Assembly: GCA_000697335.1 (NCBI GenBank)
Contig: JNEM01011135.1
Location: 1 to 11,761 of the forward strand
DNA: 11,761 bases
Direction: 5' to 3'
Origin: Conidiobolus incongruus B7586
Taxonomy: Eukaryota; Entomophthoromycota; Entomophthoromycetes; Entomophthorales; Conidiobolaceae
Below are positions 1 through 10,334 of this stretch, in pieces. Numbering within the stretch: position 1 is the stretch's first letter; each line of letters starts with the position of its first letter. Below the pieces are notes generated by a model that was not told the DNA's origin, searched no databases, and worked only from the letters and a program-made list of their open reading frames with translations. Made by a program: the position numbers and the translations under genes.

Positions 1-340
1 ATAGATAAGATTCAAAATAGCAATAATTAGGTTTGATACAGATAGTTATTAATATCTAGTAGGTTTTTAATAGTTTTGTTGCTGCTACCATGTAAGCATA
101 GTGGTAGTTAAACTAATATAGTGCAGAGGAAGACTTAATATAAAAATAGTGTGGCACAGAACATGGTAATATAATGTGGCTGTAGTGTGCAAGTGTAAAC
201 AAAGTTTAATTAAGCTTTGAACTAGGGTGAGTCACCAATATATTAGGATTTATATTAGGTAGTGCCAATATCCTACAATATCAACAGAATATAGTCTCAA
301 TCTTAGAAATGGTGTAAAAGTAAAAATAGTAAGAATTGAG
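1..340. other. Unassigned AT-rich DNA, somewhat richer in G
   Basis: This stretch has more G than C on the given strand and retains TG and CA steps, unlike the following 1.9 kb. No open frame of useful length is seen on either strand. A short inverted repeat, CTACCA (85-90) with TGGTAG (102-107), could form a 6-bp stem with an 11-base loop. The strand asymmetry could be the edge of an old repeat, but no family can be recognised. Confidence 0.5.
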
Positions 341-2260
341 AGGAAAAAAGAGGAACCTAGTTTATTAGATAATTTAATACTATTTATACAATTAATTTAA
401 CTATATAAGTATAAATTAATCATATAATTTATAGTTAATTGGATTATATGAAAGTGTATATAAGAATTTAGAGAACTAGTCTCTTAACAAAATTCATATC
501 TAATATTAAGGATTTATAAATTAAAAAAAATAGAATATTTTTTAATTAGTTAAATAGTAGGATTAGCCAAAATTTGGTAAAAATAATAAAAAGATAAAAA
601 GCTAAATTAGTATAAATAAGAAAATTTGGTTAAAAATATATATTTAGAGGTTTTGTTAAATTTTAATAATAAAAAACTTTTATAATACTAGTTGTTTAAT
701 TATCACTTATTTTCAATTAATATTGAGTTATTCTAAAATTTAAATTATAATACAAAATAGTTATTTAAAAAATATTATTAATTGAATATTATTTTGTATT
801 TTAATCAATTAGAATTTTTTGTAATTAAAAATAAATAAATATTTTAATATTTAATATATAGAAATAAATATATATTATAAATTTAATAGTTTTTTTAATA
901 ATTAATAACTTTTTGCTATATTTTTAATAAACTTCTAATTCTTAAAAAATAATTTTTTTATTAAAGACTAAAATTTGATATTTTATAAATTAATTAAATT
1001 TTCTTATAGAAATTTTCTTTCTTATAAGCTAGTTTTTTAATTACTTAAAACAATTATAATTATATAAGCTATAATCTAAAGAATATATTAGATATGGTAG
1101 TTTTTTTAATTATTTTTAATTAAAAAATTTTTTAAAGTTTTAAATTTATATATTTTATAATTATTATATAAAATAATATATTATTTCAAATTATATTGAG
1201 AATATTAATTAAAAATACTTTAATTTTAAAATAATAATATAAAGCTAACTATTAATAAATTTTCCTTTAAGAATTACTTAAAAATGGTATATATTGTTAT
1301 AATTTATTATAATAGTTAATATTTGCTTATTAATAAAATATTTATTTAAATGGATTTATAAAAGGGGTTTATTTGACTTAATCTAATATTTTGATTTATG
1401 TTTTAGTAAAAGATTATATATAAAGATTTAAAACTCATTAATTATAACTATTTATTATAAAGCTTAGTTTTCTAGTAATATTTTAATAAGTTTCATTTAA
1501 CAATAGCTATTCTATTTTTTTTTAAACTTTAGTTAGATTATAAGGTATTTATTTTATATTTTTATTTATTAATTTAAGTATAAACTTTGATATATATAAA
1601 ATACTTGTAAAACTAATATTAAAATATTTAGAAGATTTTTTTAATTAAAATAAGATACTTTTTAATATATTTTTTATTTTATTATCAATTAAAATAATAA
1701 TAATTAAAGTTAGTTTTTTAGATTTTAATAGGTTTTAGATAATTTTTCTCTTAATCTTAAAATAATTTACTTAACAATAGATAGTTGATTTAAATAATAT
1801 TTTATTACCAAAAGCTACTTATAAATTTATAATAATTTTAAAGAATATATAGTTAATTTTTATTAATACTAAAATAAAAAACTTTTGATAATTATTATTT
1901 AATTTAAGCATAATTAAATTAAAAATCCAATTTTAAAAAGTTAATTTTTTAATCAAAATAAATATGATATATATATAATTTAAAAATATATAATCTCTTA
2001 TTTATTTTGTATATATCTGCTTATTTAAAGCTAATAATATATTTAAAAAATCAAAAATTAAAAAATTTCCTATTATTTTAAATTTCAGGTAATATTATTA
2101 ATATAATAAATATTTAATTTTTTTCAATAACTATAAAATATGAATAGTTTTATTATTTCAAAAATTAATTAAATCAAAAATAAAATAGGTTTGTATTTTA
2201 ACTAAATCAAATTTTTTAAATAAAAATTATCATATTAAAATTAATATTTTGATTATTGAT
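340..2260. other. Extremely AT-rich block with CpA/TpG depletion (texture A)
   Basis: No gene is seen: stops are dense in all six frames. Remaining C and G sit mainly in CT and AG steps. A hand count of about 841-1320 gives roughly 33 AG+CT against roughly 8 TG+CA, and no CpG is seen from 1 to about 2390. Such loss of CpA/TpG with gain of TpA resembles RIP of repeated DNA in fungi. The block may therefore be a heavily mutated old repeat, but no element type, terminal repeat or protein motif survives that I can name. Confidence 0.5.
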
Positions 2261-3999
2261 AAGTAAAATATAAAATCACAATTATAGTTCCATTAATATT
2301 GTGAATATATATATTATGTTGAATAACTTTTAATGAATCTCCATATCAATATATATAAGGTAAATAGGGATTTTATATACTAAGGATATAATCGCAATTT
2401 TATCAGTTCCTTCAAATTATTAAATATATTAATATCAAATTTGAAAGACAAAATTTAGAATTTTTTTCAATTGATTATTATATCAATATAAATAACAATA
2501 GGAATATAAACGTGTAACCAAATTAAAGAGATATTCTTGGATATTGATTATTCGTGCTATTAATATTATTAACTATCAAATTGTTAAATAATTATTATAG
2601 ATAATATGCTAGGTCAAAATACAACATTTAGTTTATTATCAGATTGAAAATTTATAATATATTGGAATATCAATTACTGATTCATGAAATGACCTATTAT
2701 ACATTATTAAATATATTTGCTTTATATTGAAATTAGTTTACAATAAATTCAAAGTCAATATATTCACTTATTAATGAAGAAAAATAGGTTTCAGAGTTTA
2801 ATTGATTTATTTTCAATCTAATGATTTTACAGCTATGAATAATCAAGCCATGTTTATAATATAAACGCTTTTTTCTTAGTAGTTGTTTAGGAATTTTTAT
2901 ACTCTTTAATGTTAACACTTTATTATACTATACTTATTTCCATCAAAGAATCCAATTGACAATAAATATACCAATACAATATAATCCTACTTGAAATATT
3001 TGAGTTTCATTTGGCTCTAGATCAAATATTTTCCTCTAATTAATATGATTATACTGAAACTAAGTGAATATATAGCCCATTAAATATAATAATATAATAT
3101 TATTATTGCCAATTAATTATAGTGATGTTTTTCAATTATCAATCTAGCTTTAGTTATCTTTATTACAATCCTTCAAATAAGAATTTAAACTTAATCCATT
3201 TCACATTTTTTTGGTTGAATGTTCATTTTAACTGATTACTAACAATTTCAAGCACTGTATAAATATGGTGATGCATGAGTTAGGTATATTATACGTATTT
3301 TTTAATTTACTGAATGAAAAAATCAATATTATTCATCTAAATATGATTACATTTTAAATAGTGATATTGTTATTAAATATAATGGATAAACTTTTAATTT
3401 TAAAATATCTGATTTTAATTTAAATTATATAAAATTATATAAAAATTCTAATTGATTAAATTTTCAAAATAATAAAAATTTTATAAGTAAAATTTTAATA
3501 AATTTAAAGAGTCACCACCTATAAATCATTTAATATTATTTTTAAGGTATAATAAGGAGATTGTTAATTATCAATATGGTTCATTATCTGATAATTTAAG
3601 AGAAAAAAGTAATATATTGGTCAATATTAATAATCAAGTATGAAATGATGTCAAATTAAACTTTAATCGATATTTGAGGGTTGTCTTTGAATTTTACAAG
3701 GAATCTATTAAAATATTTTTATATTAAAGAGTATTTTGAGAAAAATATCTCTCCAAGTTTTTTGATAAAATATAAATGTAGAAATTGACTTGTGTATAAA
3801 AGTTAGGATTTTGACTGAAAATTCGAATTGATTGAAATGGATAATATCCATATTTACTAATAATGATCTTACAAAATCATACGTTGTATATAATTTGGCA
3901 AACTGTAGCTTTAAAATAAAGGCTTACAAATAAAAAATAATATTATTAAGCTACTTTATTATCATTTTATTTTTTACCGAGTGTGATGGATTGTTAATT
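2260..3999. other. Gene-free AT-rich spacer (texture B)
   Basis: The sequence is still very AT-rich but regains TG/CA steps, ATCAA/TTGAT words and occasional CpG (first near 2391). The longest frame, 61 codons on the minus strand at 2733-2918, has Lys/Ile/Leu-rich composition with no motif and is the length expected by chance here. The last ~50 bases hold the putative polyadenylation signals of the M20 gene. Nothing else can be supported. Confidence 0.6.
3955..3971 (-). terminator. Putative polyadenylation signals of the M20 gene
   Basis: On the minus strand two AATAAA hexamers (plus-strand 3966-3971 and 3955-3960) lie about 30 and 40 bases past the TGA stop. That is where a fungal or other eukaryotic cleavage and polyadenylation signal would be expected. 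The AT-rich context makes chance occurrence likely, so confidence is modest. Confidence 0.35.
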
Positions 4000-5244
4000 T
4001 CAAAATTGATTCAATTCTGTAAGTTGAGGAAGTAAATGAGTGAAAAATAACACGCCTGTTTCAAGGCATCTGACAGGCAAAAATTCATTATGATCATGAG
4101 CTCTGGTCTCAACATTGGCACATGGAGTGATGCCATAGCTTGGAATACCTAAAGCTCTTAGCCTTCTACTATCGGTAGCTCCTGGGAATACCTTACTCTC
4201 AATTGGATATCCTAATTCTTGGCTTACTTTCGATATGGTATTGAAGAAGGCTGCGTCGGAATTATTAGGAGACTGGGCAGGATCTTCTTTATTATTATAT
4301 TCGAGATTGACTTTAGCTAGAGCTCCCCAGGTATCCACTAGCTTTTTCAAGTTTTTAGTACCCATTTGAGGTGAAATACGAATACTATATGAAGCCCATA
4401 AAGTGTCAGGAACCACATTGCTAGCTGTTCCACCACCCATTTGGACTAGGTTCATAGTTGTGGTTTCTCCCCAATCAATATAATTTGATAAAAGCTCTTG
4501 CTCTTTACGAAACAATTCGGCAAACATTATGAATTTAGAAAGTTTGTTAATGGCCAAATTACCAATAAATTTACTTGCATGGCCAGTATCACCATGTGCA
4601 GTCACATTGAGTCTCCATGCGGCTCTCTCTGTATAGAATACTCTGAACTTGTCATCAGAACTTTGAAAACCTTCGTCAATCGCTGCCCCAATGTTGAGTG
4701 ATTTGAATGCTGAGTGATTTACCAGACACCCCATGCCTTCGTCACCTCCAATTTCCTCATCAGGAACAATTGTTAAGTGAATGGTACGTTTTGGTTTAAA
4801 ATTGCCACCCTTGAGCATTCTCAAAGCTTCCAAATACAAAATGGTCTGAGATTTGTCATCCTGAGAACCTCTTCCATATATTACTTTTTCACCTTTGTAA
4901 AGGCCCAATTCTCCTCTGAAAGGATCAGTCGACCACATCTCTCTGGTAACTGGCACAACATCATAGTGGGAGTTTAGCACGATAGAAGGCAAGTTGAGAT
5001 CTGATCCCAACCATGTACCAATGATAATTGGCTTATCAGGATTACAGGATATTATCTGAGTCTTTAAGCCAATTTCCTCAACATATCCTTTCAACCAATT
5101 GGCGACACCAGTATAATTGATATCCTGGGATACAGTGTTGAATTGAATATATTTCTGCAAACGACCGACTAATTGATCGGTCAGGTTTGTCTGAGGAGCA
5201 CAATTAACGAATCCCAAAGATCCTAATAAATAAATTAATTTCAT
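4000..5244 (-). CDS. Secreted aminoacylase-1-like M20 family metallopeptidase/deacylase
   Basis: This complete, intronless frame encodes 414 residues, close to the roughly 400 of aminoacylase-1, a zinc enzyme that frees amino acids from N-acyl amino acids. Residues visible: HYDVVPV with H93 and D95; GRGSQDD with D129, the expected bridging Asp; PDEEIGG with E163, the expected general base, and E164; DEG with E191; and HDHNEF near the end with H383/H385. Residues about 210-310 form the dimerisation lid, where GHAS (H222) matches the histidine that acts across the dimer in human ACY1. Residues 1-15 look like a signal peptide (K2, hydrophobic core, likely cleavage near C15-A16). NxS/T sequons lie at N20, N43, N176, N213 and N327. 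The start is the first ATG after an in-frame stop 12 codons upstream, and the next Met (103) lies beyond H93/D95. Family identity is firm. Exact substrate (acyl-amino acid, dipeptide or carbamoyl compound) is not determinable. Secretion is inferred; animal ACY1 is cytosolic. Confidence 0.93.
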   Translation of the reverse strand: MKLIYLLGSLGFVNCAPQTNLTDQLVGRLQKYIQFNTVSQDINYTGVANWLKGYVEEIGLKTQIISCNPDKPIIIGTWLGSDLNLPSIVLNSHYDVVPVTREMWSTDPFRGELGLYKGEKVIYGRGSQDDKSQTILYLEALRMLKGGNFKPKRTIHLTIVPDEEIGGDEGMGCLVNHSAFKSLNIGAAIDEGFQSSDDKFRVFYTERAAWRLNVTAHGDTGHASKFIGNLAINKLSKFIMFAELFRKEQELLSNYIDWGETTTMNLVQMGGGTASNVVPDTLWASYSIRISPQMGTKNLKKLVDTWGALAKVNLEYNNKEDPAQSPNNSDAAFFNTISKVSQELGYPIESKVFPGATDSRRLRALGIPSYGITPCANVETRAHDHNEFLPVRCLETGVLFFTHLLPQLTELNQF

Positions 5245-5305
5245 TTTTAAATTTATATTTATTGTATTACATTTATTTCACAAAATCCTATTAATATATA
5301 GATTT
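5245..5305 (-). promoter_or_regulatory. Putative leader and TATA-like element of the M20 gene
   Basis: Immediately upstream of the start codon the minus strand is A-rich and reads AAAA before ATG, with A at -3, a favourable eukaryotic start context. A TATATATTAA word (plus-strand 5291-5300) lies about 47-56 bases before the ATG and could be a TATA element. In DNA this AT-rich such words are common by chance, so the promoter call rests on position only. An in-frame TGA (plus-strand 5278-5280) closes the frame and supports the chosen start. Confidence 0.3.
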
Positions 5306-6600
5306 TAATTTCAATTATGGGCTCGATAAACAGAACGTTGTTCTATGTAATTTTTCCAATATTATCCATTACATTCATATAACATGTTTGAATACAATGT
5401 TATAGCCTTATCCGACCATCAAATAGCTAATAATATTTATAAATTACCATTATAAGTTCGGTGATTAATAATATTCAGCTGATAGATTTATTTTCAACTA
5501 TCACAATGATGAAACAAGATCAAATTAAAACAACTAAAATCAATAATTTCTAAATAAAGGCTTTCAATGTGTTATTTTCTCATCATTATCAAAATGAACC
5601 TAGCAATCTGATAGATTAGGTTCTTATTCAACATAGTATCATAAGTGGATAAAAATGTTATTAAATTCTTGATTTGAGACTTTTATTCGCTTGAGGTTAT
5701 AATTTTATGAAAATTACTATAAATTTTATTTTGAAATGATTTAATCAGTGATTATAAATGATTTTTTTAACAATTTTAATCAACACAAATTGAATATACG
5801 CGAAATTAATATTTTTTCAATAGTTTTTAATCAAACTCTTGTATATTTAACGAATTACGACCTTTAATAAGAAGGTATAGATTTAACTATAAACACATAT
5901 CAATAATATTTAATTTAAACTATAAATTTTTCTCTATATTTTATAATTGGTTTAACTTCTTGAGAATTAATGATATAGAATGGCCAAAAATTTACTTTGC
6001 AAAATTATCCATTTGTAAATATAATTTTTTTAATACTCAGAATAAAATCTTAAATAAATTATTTTAATTAACCTTTTCATTAAGTTTAATTATGATAAAT
6101 TTTCATAACAATAATTGATATAATTAGTTAATGAGAAGTGAAAATATTTTTATAATATTAATAATTTAATGGGTAAATTTTTATGAGAAAAATTTTAACA
6201 CAAATTTTTAATCAAATTTCATATTAATATCAAAACTGATCAAATGATACTTATTATACCCGAATTTGATGAATAAATAATATCACATTACCTTCACAAT
6301 ATTAATTTTTAAAAGGAAAAGTCTTTGAGTATATTTATGCAGGACTGATGATATAATTTATCATCTTCAAACAGCTATCAATTTGATTAATGATTACATT
6401 GGTGAGTAATCATTGTAAGTTTTCAGTACTTTTCAAGGTATTTATATTTAGTTAAACAAAATCAATAAAATCTGATGAATATATAGAAATTAAATAGGGA
6501 AATGTAATAAAATTGTAATATTTTAGAGTGTTCTTGTTATTAGTTAGAAAAGAATGGCAAATTTTTTTTTCTAATTCTCAAACTTATACTTAATTTTAGA
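5306..6600. other. Gene-free AT-rich spacer upstream of the M20 gene (texture B)
   Basis: No coding frame, RNA gene or repeat is recognisable. The part nearest the M20 gene (about 5306-5700) has slightly more G+C and isolated CpG steps and may include upstream regulatory sequence. No specific site can be identified. Confidence 0.55.
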
Positions 6601-6609
6601 TAATAAATT

Positions 6610-6614
<5 letters not shown>

Positions 6615-6644
<30 letters not shown>
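6615..6644. repeat. (AT)15 microsatellite
   Basis: This is an uninterrupted run of fifteen AT dinucleotides, bordered by TATA at the left and TTCATTT at the right. It lies just before the shift from texture B to texture A. Such runs are prone to slippage and length polymorphism, and self-pair readily. Confidence 0.95.
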
Positions 6645-6647
<3 letters not shown>

Positions 6648-6749
6648 TTTATACTTATTTTTATTACAATATTATCAAAAGTTTGCTGTTAAATTTAACT
6701 GTTTTAATTTAATAACAATCATCATTAATGCTAAGAGACTAGTTTTTGA

Positions 6750-8100
6750 GATTCGTATATATAATTTTATAAAATTAATTTTCCTCCAAATTAATCAAAT
6801 AGTTCATTCTTTTATAATTATATAAATCTATAATAATATTAATTTAGTTAATAAAGAGGGCTTTTTTCTCTCAATTTTTATTATTTTCTAAATCAAGACT
6901 ATATTTATCAATACTTTATTAATTCTATATAATATTTAATCTAATATTTTTAAAATTATTATTTATTTATTAACACTTAATAAATAAAGCTTACTCATAT
7001 ATAATGATACCATATAGTTATTAAATTAAGATTTTTATATTATTTTCACTTTATTTTTAACTAAAAAAATCTTTAATTTCAAACCTTTTCAAGTTATTTA
7101 AGATTTACAGCATTCTTAAAAAAATAGCGTTCTATTTAAATTATTATTTATAATTATATTTATTAAAATTTAAAAAATTACTTTATAAGATTATTTATTT
7201 ACTTATTTATTAATGAAATAAATATTATATCAGAATATATTCATTTATTTTAAATAAAGAATTTGCAAAGTAATTTGATATCAATTAATATAATATATTA
7301 TTTATTAAAATAATTAGAAATATTATAATAATTATAATTAAAGAACTTATTAAGATATATTTAAAAATATCATTTTTATATTAAATTTTTATAGTTGATG
7401 AATATTAAATTTATTATCTGAAAGTTTTAATATTAAGTTAAAATAAACTTAAAAATAAATTTAAATAAATAAACAAATTATTTTTAAAAGATATTAATTA
7501 ATAAAAAGTATTTATAAATGAATTCAAATATTTTATTCATTATTTAGCTTCTAATTAATATGGTTATTGTTATCATCTTATATAAGATAATAATATTGGT
7601 TACTCTGATTAGATAAAAAGATTCCTATATTAAATTTAATATAAATATCACTCTTTATTAATAATAAACAAGGTTTTTCTATTTTTATAATAATATATTA
7701 TAATAATAAAAGTATTTATTTAATAAATATTTTATGATAATTAATTGGTAATTTTAATATAAAAATTATAAATAATCACTTTAATAAGTCATTTGGGTTA
7801 TAATATTTGGAAATATTTGGAAAAAATAATAAATAATAACTTTTATTATTATATTTATTATTATTTATATAAAGCTAGAATTAATACAAAATTTAATATA
7901 TAAAAAATTGATAAAACTATCATATTTAATATAAATTAATTTATTTATAATTTATTAAATTCTTGTTTCTTTAAGCTAAATAAATATATGTTTATAATAA
8001 AGAAAATATTTATATATATAGATCAATTATATTTAATATTATATTAAATTATAATTTTAAAATTTTATTTATTATTATAGTTTAATTTTTGTAATAATAT
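6750..8100. other. Second extremely AT-rich, CpA/TpG-poor block (texture A)
   Basis: No gene is seen. For about 6841-7140 a hand count gives roughly 30 AG+CT against 11 TG+CA, the same direction as the 340-2260 block but weaker. CpG is nearly absent (one near 7127). A 14-bp perfect palindrome, ATCTTATATAAGAT, lies at 7575-7588. This may be another decayed repeat; no family can be assigned. Confidence 0.45.
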
Positions 8101-8199
8101 AATGAATCATCCGTAACTAAAATTATTTTCAGTTATAGAATTTTTTCAATTTTTTATTATTAAAACATAAAATAATATAACTTTCAGCTATATTGTAAT

Positions 8200-8226
8200 A
8201 TAATAATGATAATGATAATAATAATC
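8200..8226. repeat. Short TAA/TGA trinucleotide array
   Basis: About nine imperfect trinucleotide units of TAA and TGA type lie in a row. It is a minor low-complexity tract at the return from texture A to texture B. Confidence 0.6.
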
Positions 8227-8501
8227 AATGATATATTTAAATTACACCTTAATTATTTCCATTACAAGCATATTTAAATATAAACAAATTGAATATATTG
8301 AAAAGTATGATAATGACATTATCGAATATAATAGATTGATATTCTATATTGAATAACCAAATAAAAACTTGATCAATTATTAATTTAAAATTTATCTTAA
8401 AAATAAAATTGGGTTATTAGCAATGTATTAAAATTTGGTTAATGAAATTATTGGATTAAGTATAAAAATTATACAAAAAATGGAAATACTTGAGATTAAT
8501 A

Positions 8502-8517
8502 ATATATATATATATAT
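8502..8517. repeat. (AT)8 microsatellite
   Basis: Eight perfect AT dinucleotides in a row within otherwise ordinary AT-rich spacer. Confidence 0.8.
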
Positions 8518-9127
8518 TTATGGACCCCATTATTTAATAATTCAACGTTTTCGATTATTCGTATAGTGATGAAATTTGAGTGAGCTTTTTAATATGTGTT
8601 TTAAGAAGAATAACATTTGAATTTTAACAGTTAATCTTTTATTCTACTTTCGTGAACTTGAAATATACTATTTATATATTCAGTATAACATTCTATACAA
8701 TTTTTTTCATTTTCATTCCATTTAATGTATGTCCTTATCTAAAAAATCGAGTTTACATATAATCTGAAATGTGATTATTTTTTTATTTCAGATTTGATTT
8801 TGATAATTTAATAACTTCGATTTTTAATCTTTAAGTTTGATATTATTGTTTTATAGAATACTCTAATAATCTGATAATCTAATAATTTAATATTGATGTC
8901 CATGAATAATGATATCCTATACTCTCTTTAGACTATTAAATAAAATTCTATCATCGTCAGTTTCCAAATTCAATTCGAATGTGATTTATAAAAAAGTTGG
9001 GTATATCATTAACCTCTGGTTACAATGGTAACTAATATGAGGATCCAAATAATCCAATAAGAAACATATACTAATATCTTGATTAAGCCTTTTGACACCC
9101 TCGTTTATAATCAAAAAAGTTAGTTAT

Positions 9128-9603
9128 GGTTTCAGTTTATTGAGTGAAATTGAGATTAAATATTGATGCAAAAATTACCATATACAAAAATATTAATTAA
9201 AATATGAATTTATAATTTAATATATTGCAAAAATAATTAAATCCATGATAATATTAGTCATATAATTCACATATTTTAAATTTGAATAATTTAAGAGGAT
9301 TGAATTCTACAAAGTTAATATAAGATACAAATAAATCTTTCAGAAATTTGAGGATAAATTATTGAATATTAAGACAGAAAAAGTCATATAGTGATTTCAC
9401 TGGATAATTTATAATTCATAATTATAGTAAGATGTAAATTTAGATAAACCAAAATTATATTGGCTCCTGTCATAGAATATTCTTTGTTATTTCAAAGATT
9501 TTTCTGAAATGTTTGATTAACAGCCTTAAACCTTATAGCATTAACCAGATCCTCTAATATTTTATTCATCTACTAATCATTGAACTGGGTTTCAGTTTAT
9601 TGA
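9128..9603 (+). repeat. Pair of identical 16-base direct repeats
   Basis: The word GGTTTCAGTTTATTGA occurs at 9128-9143 and again at 9588-9603 in the same orientation, 460 bases apart. In one frame both copies read V-S-V-Y then a stop. Sequence either side does not match well, so this may be chance or a remnant of an old local duplication. Confidence 0.4.
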
Positions 9604-10334
9604 ATTGTATTTTAGTATATCACTAATTTTGGAGCCTAGCCATATGTTCACTTATTATATTTCTGTTACAAATAAGGAACATCTCAGAATATAGAAGTCG
9701 AACCATGATACTTATAACTAAATTTTTGTAAATGACTATTATTTTAGCAATTTTACAATCAAAAAATAAACCAAAAATTCAGTATCCGTAATATATGCTA
9801 TAAATCAAAAACTTGAAGATATAAAAAGGAAATATCTATCCATTAATAAGTTTTGAATAAAATGGTTAATTTTTTTAAATATAATTTCACTTTTAAATTA
9901 GTTTCATGTTGGATTTTTTTAACTTTTAGAATAATATTGATCAAAACTCATGATTTAATCATTTTTTGGATTTAATAAATATAACAACAACTAAAAGATG
10001 TTCAAGTGGTATAAATATCATTTACCACCCCTTTTATACAAAGGCATTATTAAGTTTGAATATCTAGGCTATTTTTTATTCTTCAAGCAAACTGGATATA
10101 TTTATTAAATATTAACTTATAGTGAACTGGATAAATACATAGAATATGAAAAAGTAATATAAATCATTAATTATTAATTTCTATATATTATTGTCAAATG
10201 CAGATAACGTGTGGATTCTTTACAATGAATTATACATGTCCTAGTATATATTTTGTGATTGCATATAATATAGATTATATCTAAAAGGAGCTGAATGATT
10301 TGTATGTTCAACCTGACTGTATGAGTTTCGTCAC

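Larger units (their letters stand above)
8227..10334. other. AT-rich spacer with a few short protein-like fragments (texture B)
   Basis: No intact gene is seen. A hand count over 8281-8580 gives about 26 TG+CA against 11 AG+CT, the opposite of the texture A blocks. Short open stretches that read somewhat like protein include a plus-strand fragment near 9000-9104 (SGYNGN, then EDPNNPIRNIY after one stop), hydrophobic stretches near 8635-8755 and 9630-9730, and a 36-codon ATG frame at 9998-10108. None can be tied to a family. A 16-base word is repeated exactly at 9128-9143 and 9588-9603. The right end may hold the unresolved N-terminus of the lipase pseudogene. Confidence 0.45.

Noticed and set aside
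85-107. Small inverted repeat CTACCA/TGGTAG
   Set aside because: A 6-bp stem is too short to call a functional structure, and no target-site duplication or longer terminal repeat accompanies it.
340-2260. Possible old mobile element in the first texture A block
   Set aside because: Composition suggests mutated repeat DNA, but no terminal repeats, target duplication or protein motif can be recognised, so no element is annotated.
2733-2918. A 61-codon minus-strand open frame
   Set aside because: It is within the length expected by chance for sequence of this size and stop density. Its product has no motif or signal peptide and has the Ile/Leu/Lys-rich composition of translated AT-rich spacer.
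4498-4977. Two plus-strand frames of 66-67 codons opposite the M20 gene
   Set aside because: They are antisense shadows of the intact M20 coding sequence, which explains their length and composition.
9670-9720. A GGTTCGACT word on the minus strand resembling a tRNA B box
   Set aside because: The flanking bases do not form a proper T stem and no matching A box or acceptor stem is present, so it is not a tRNA gene.
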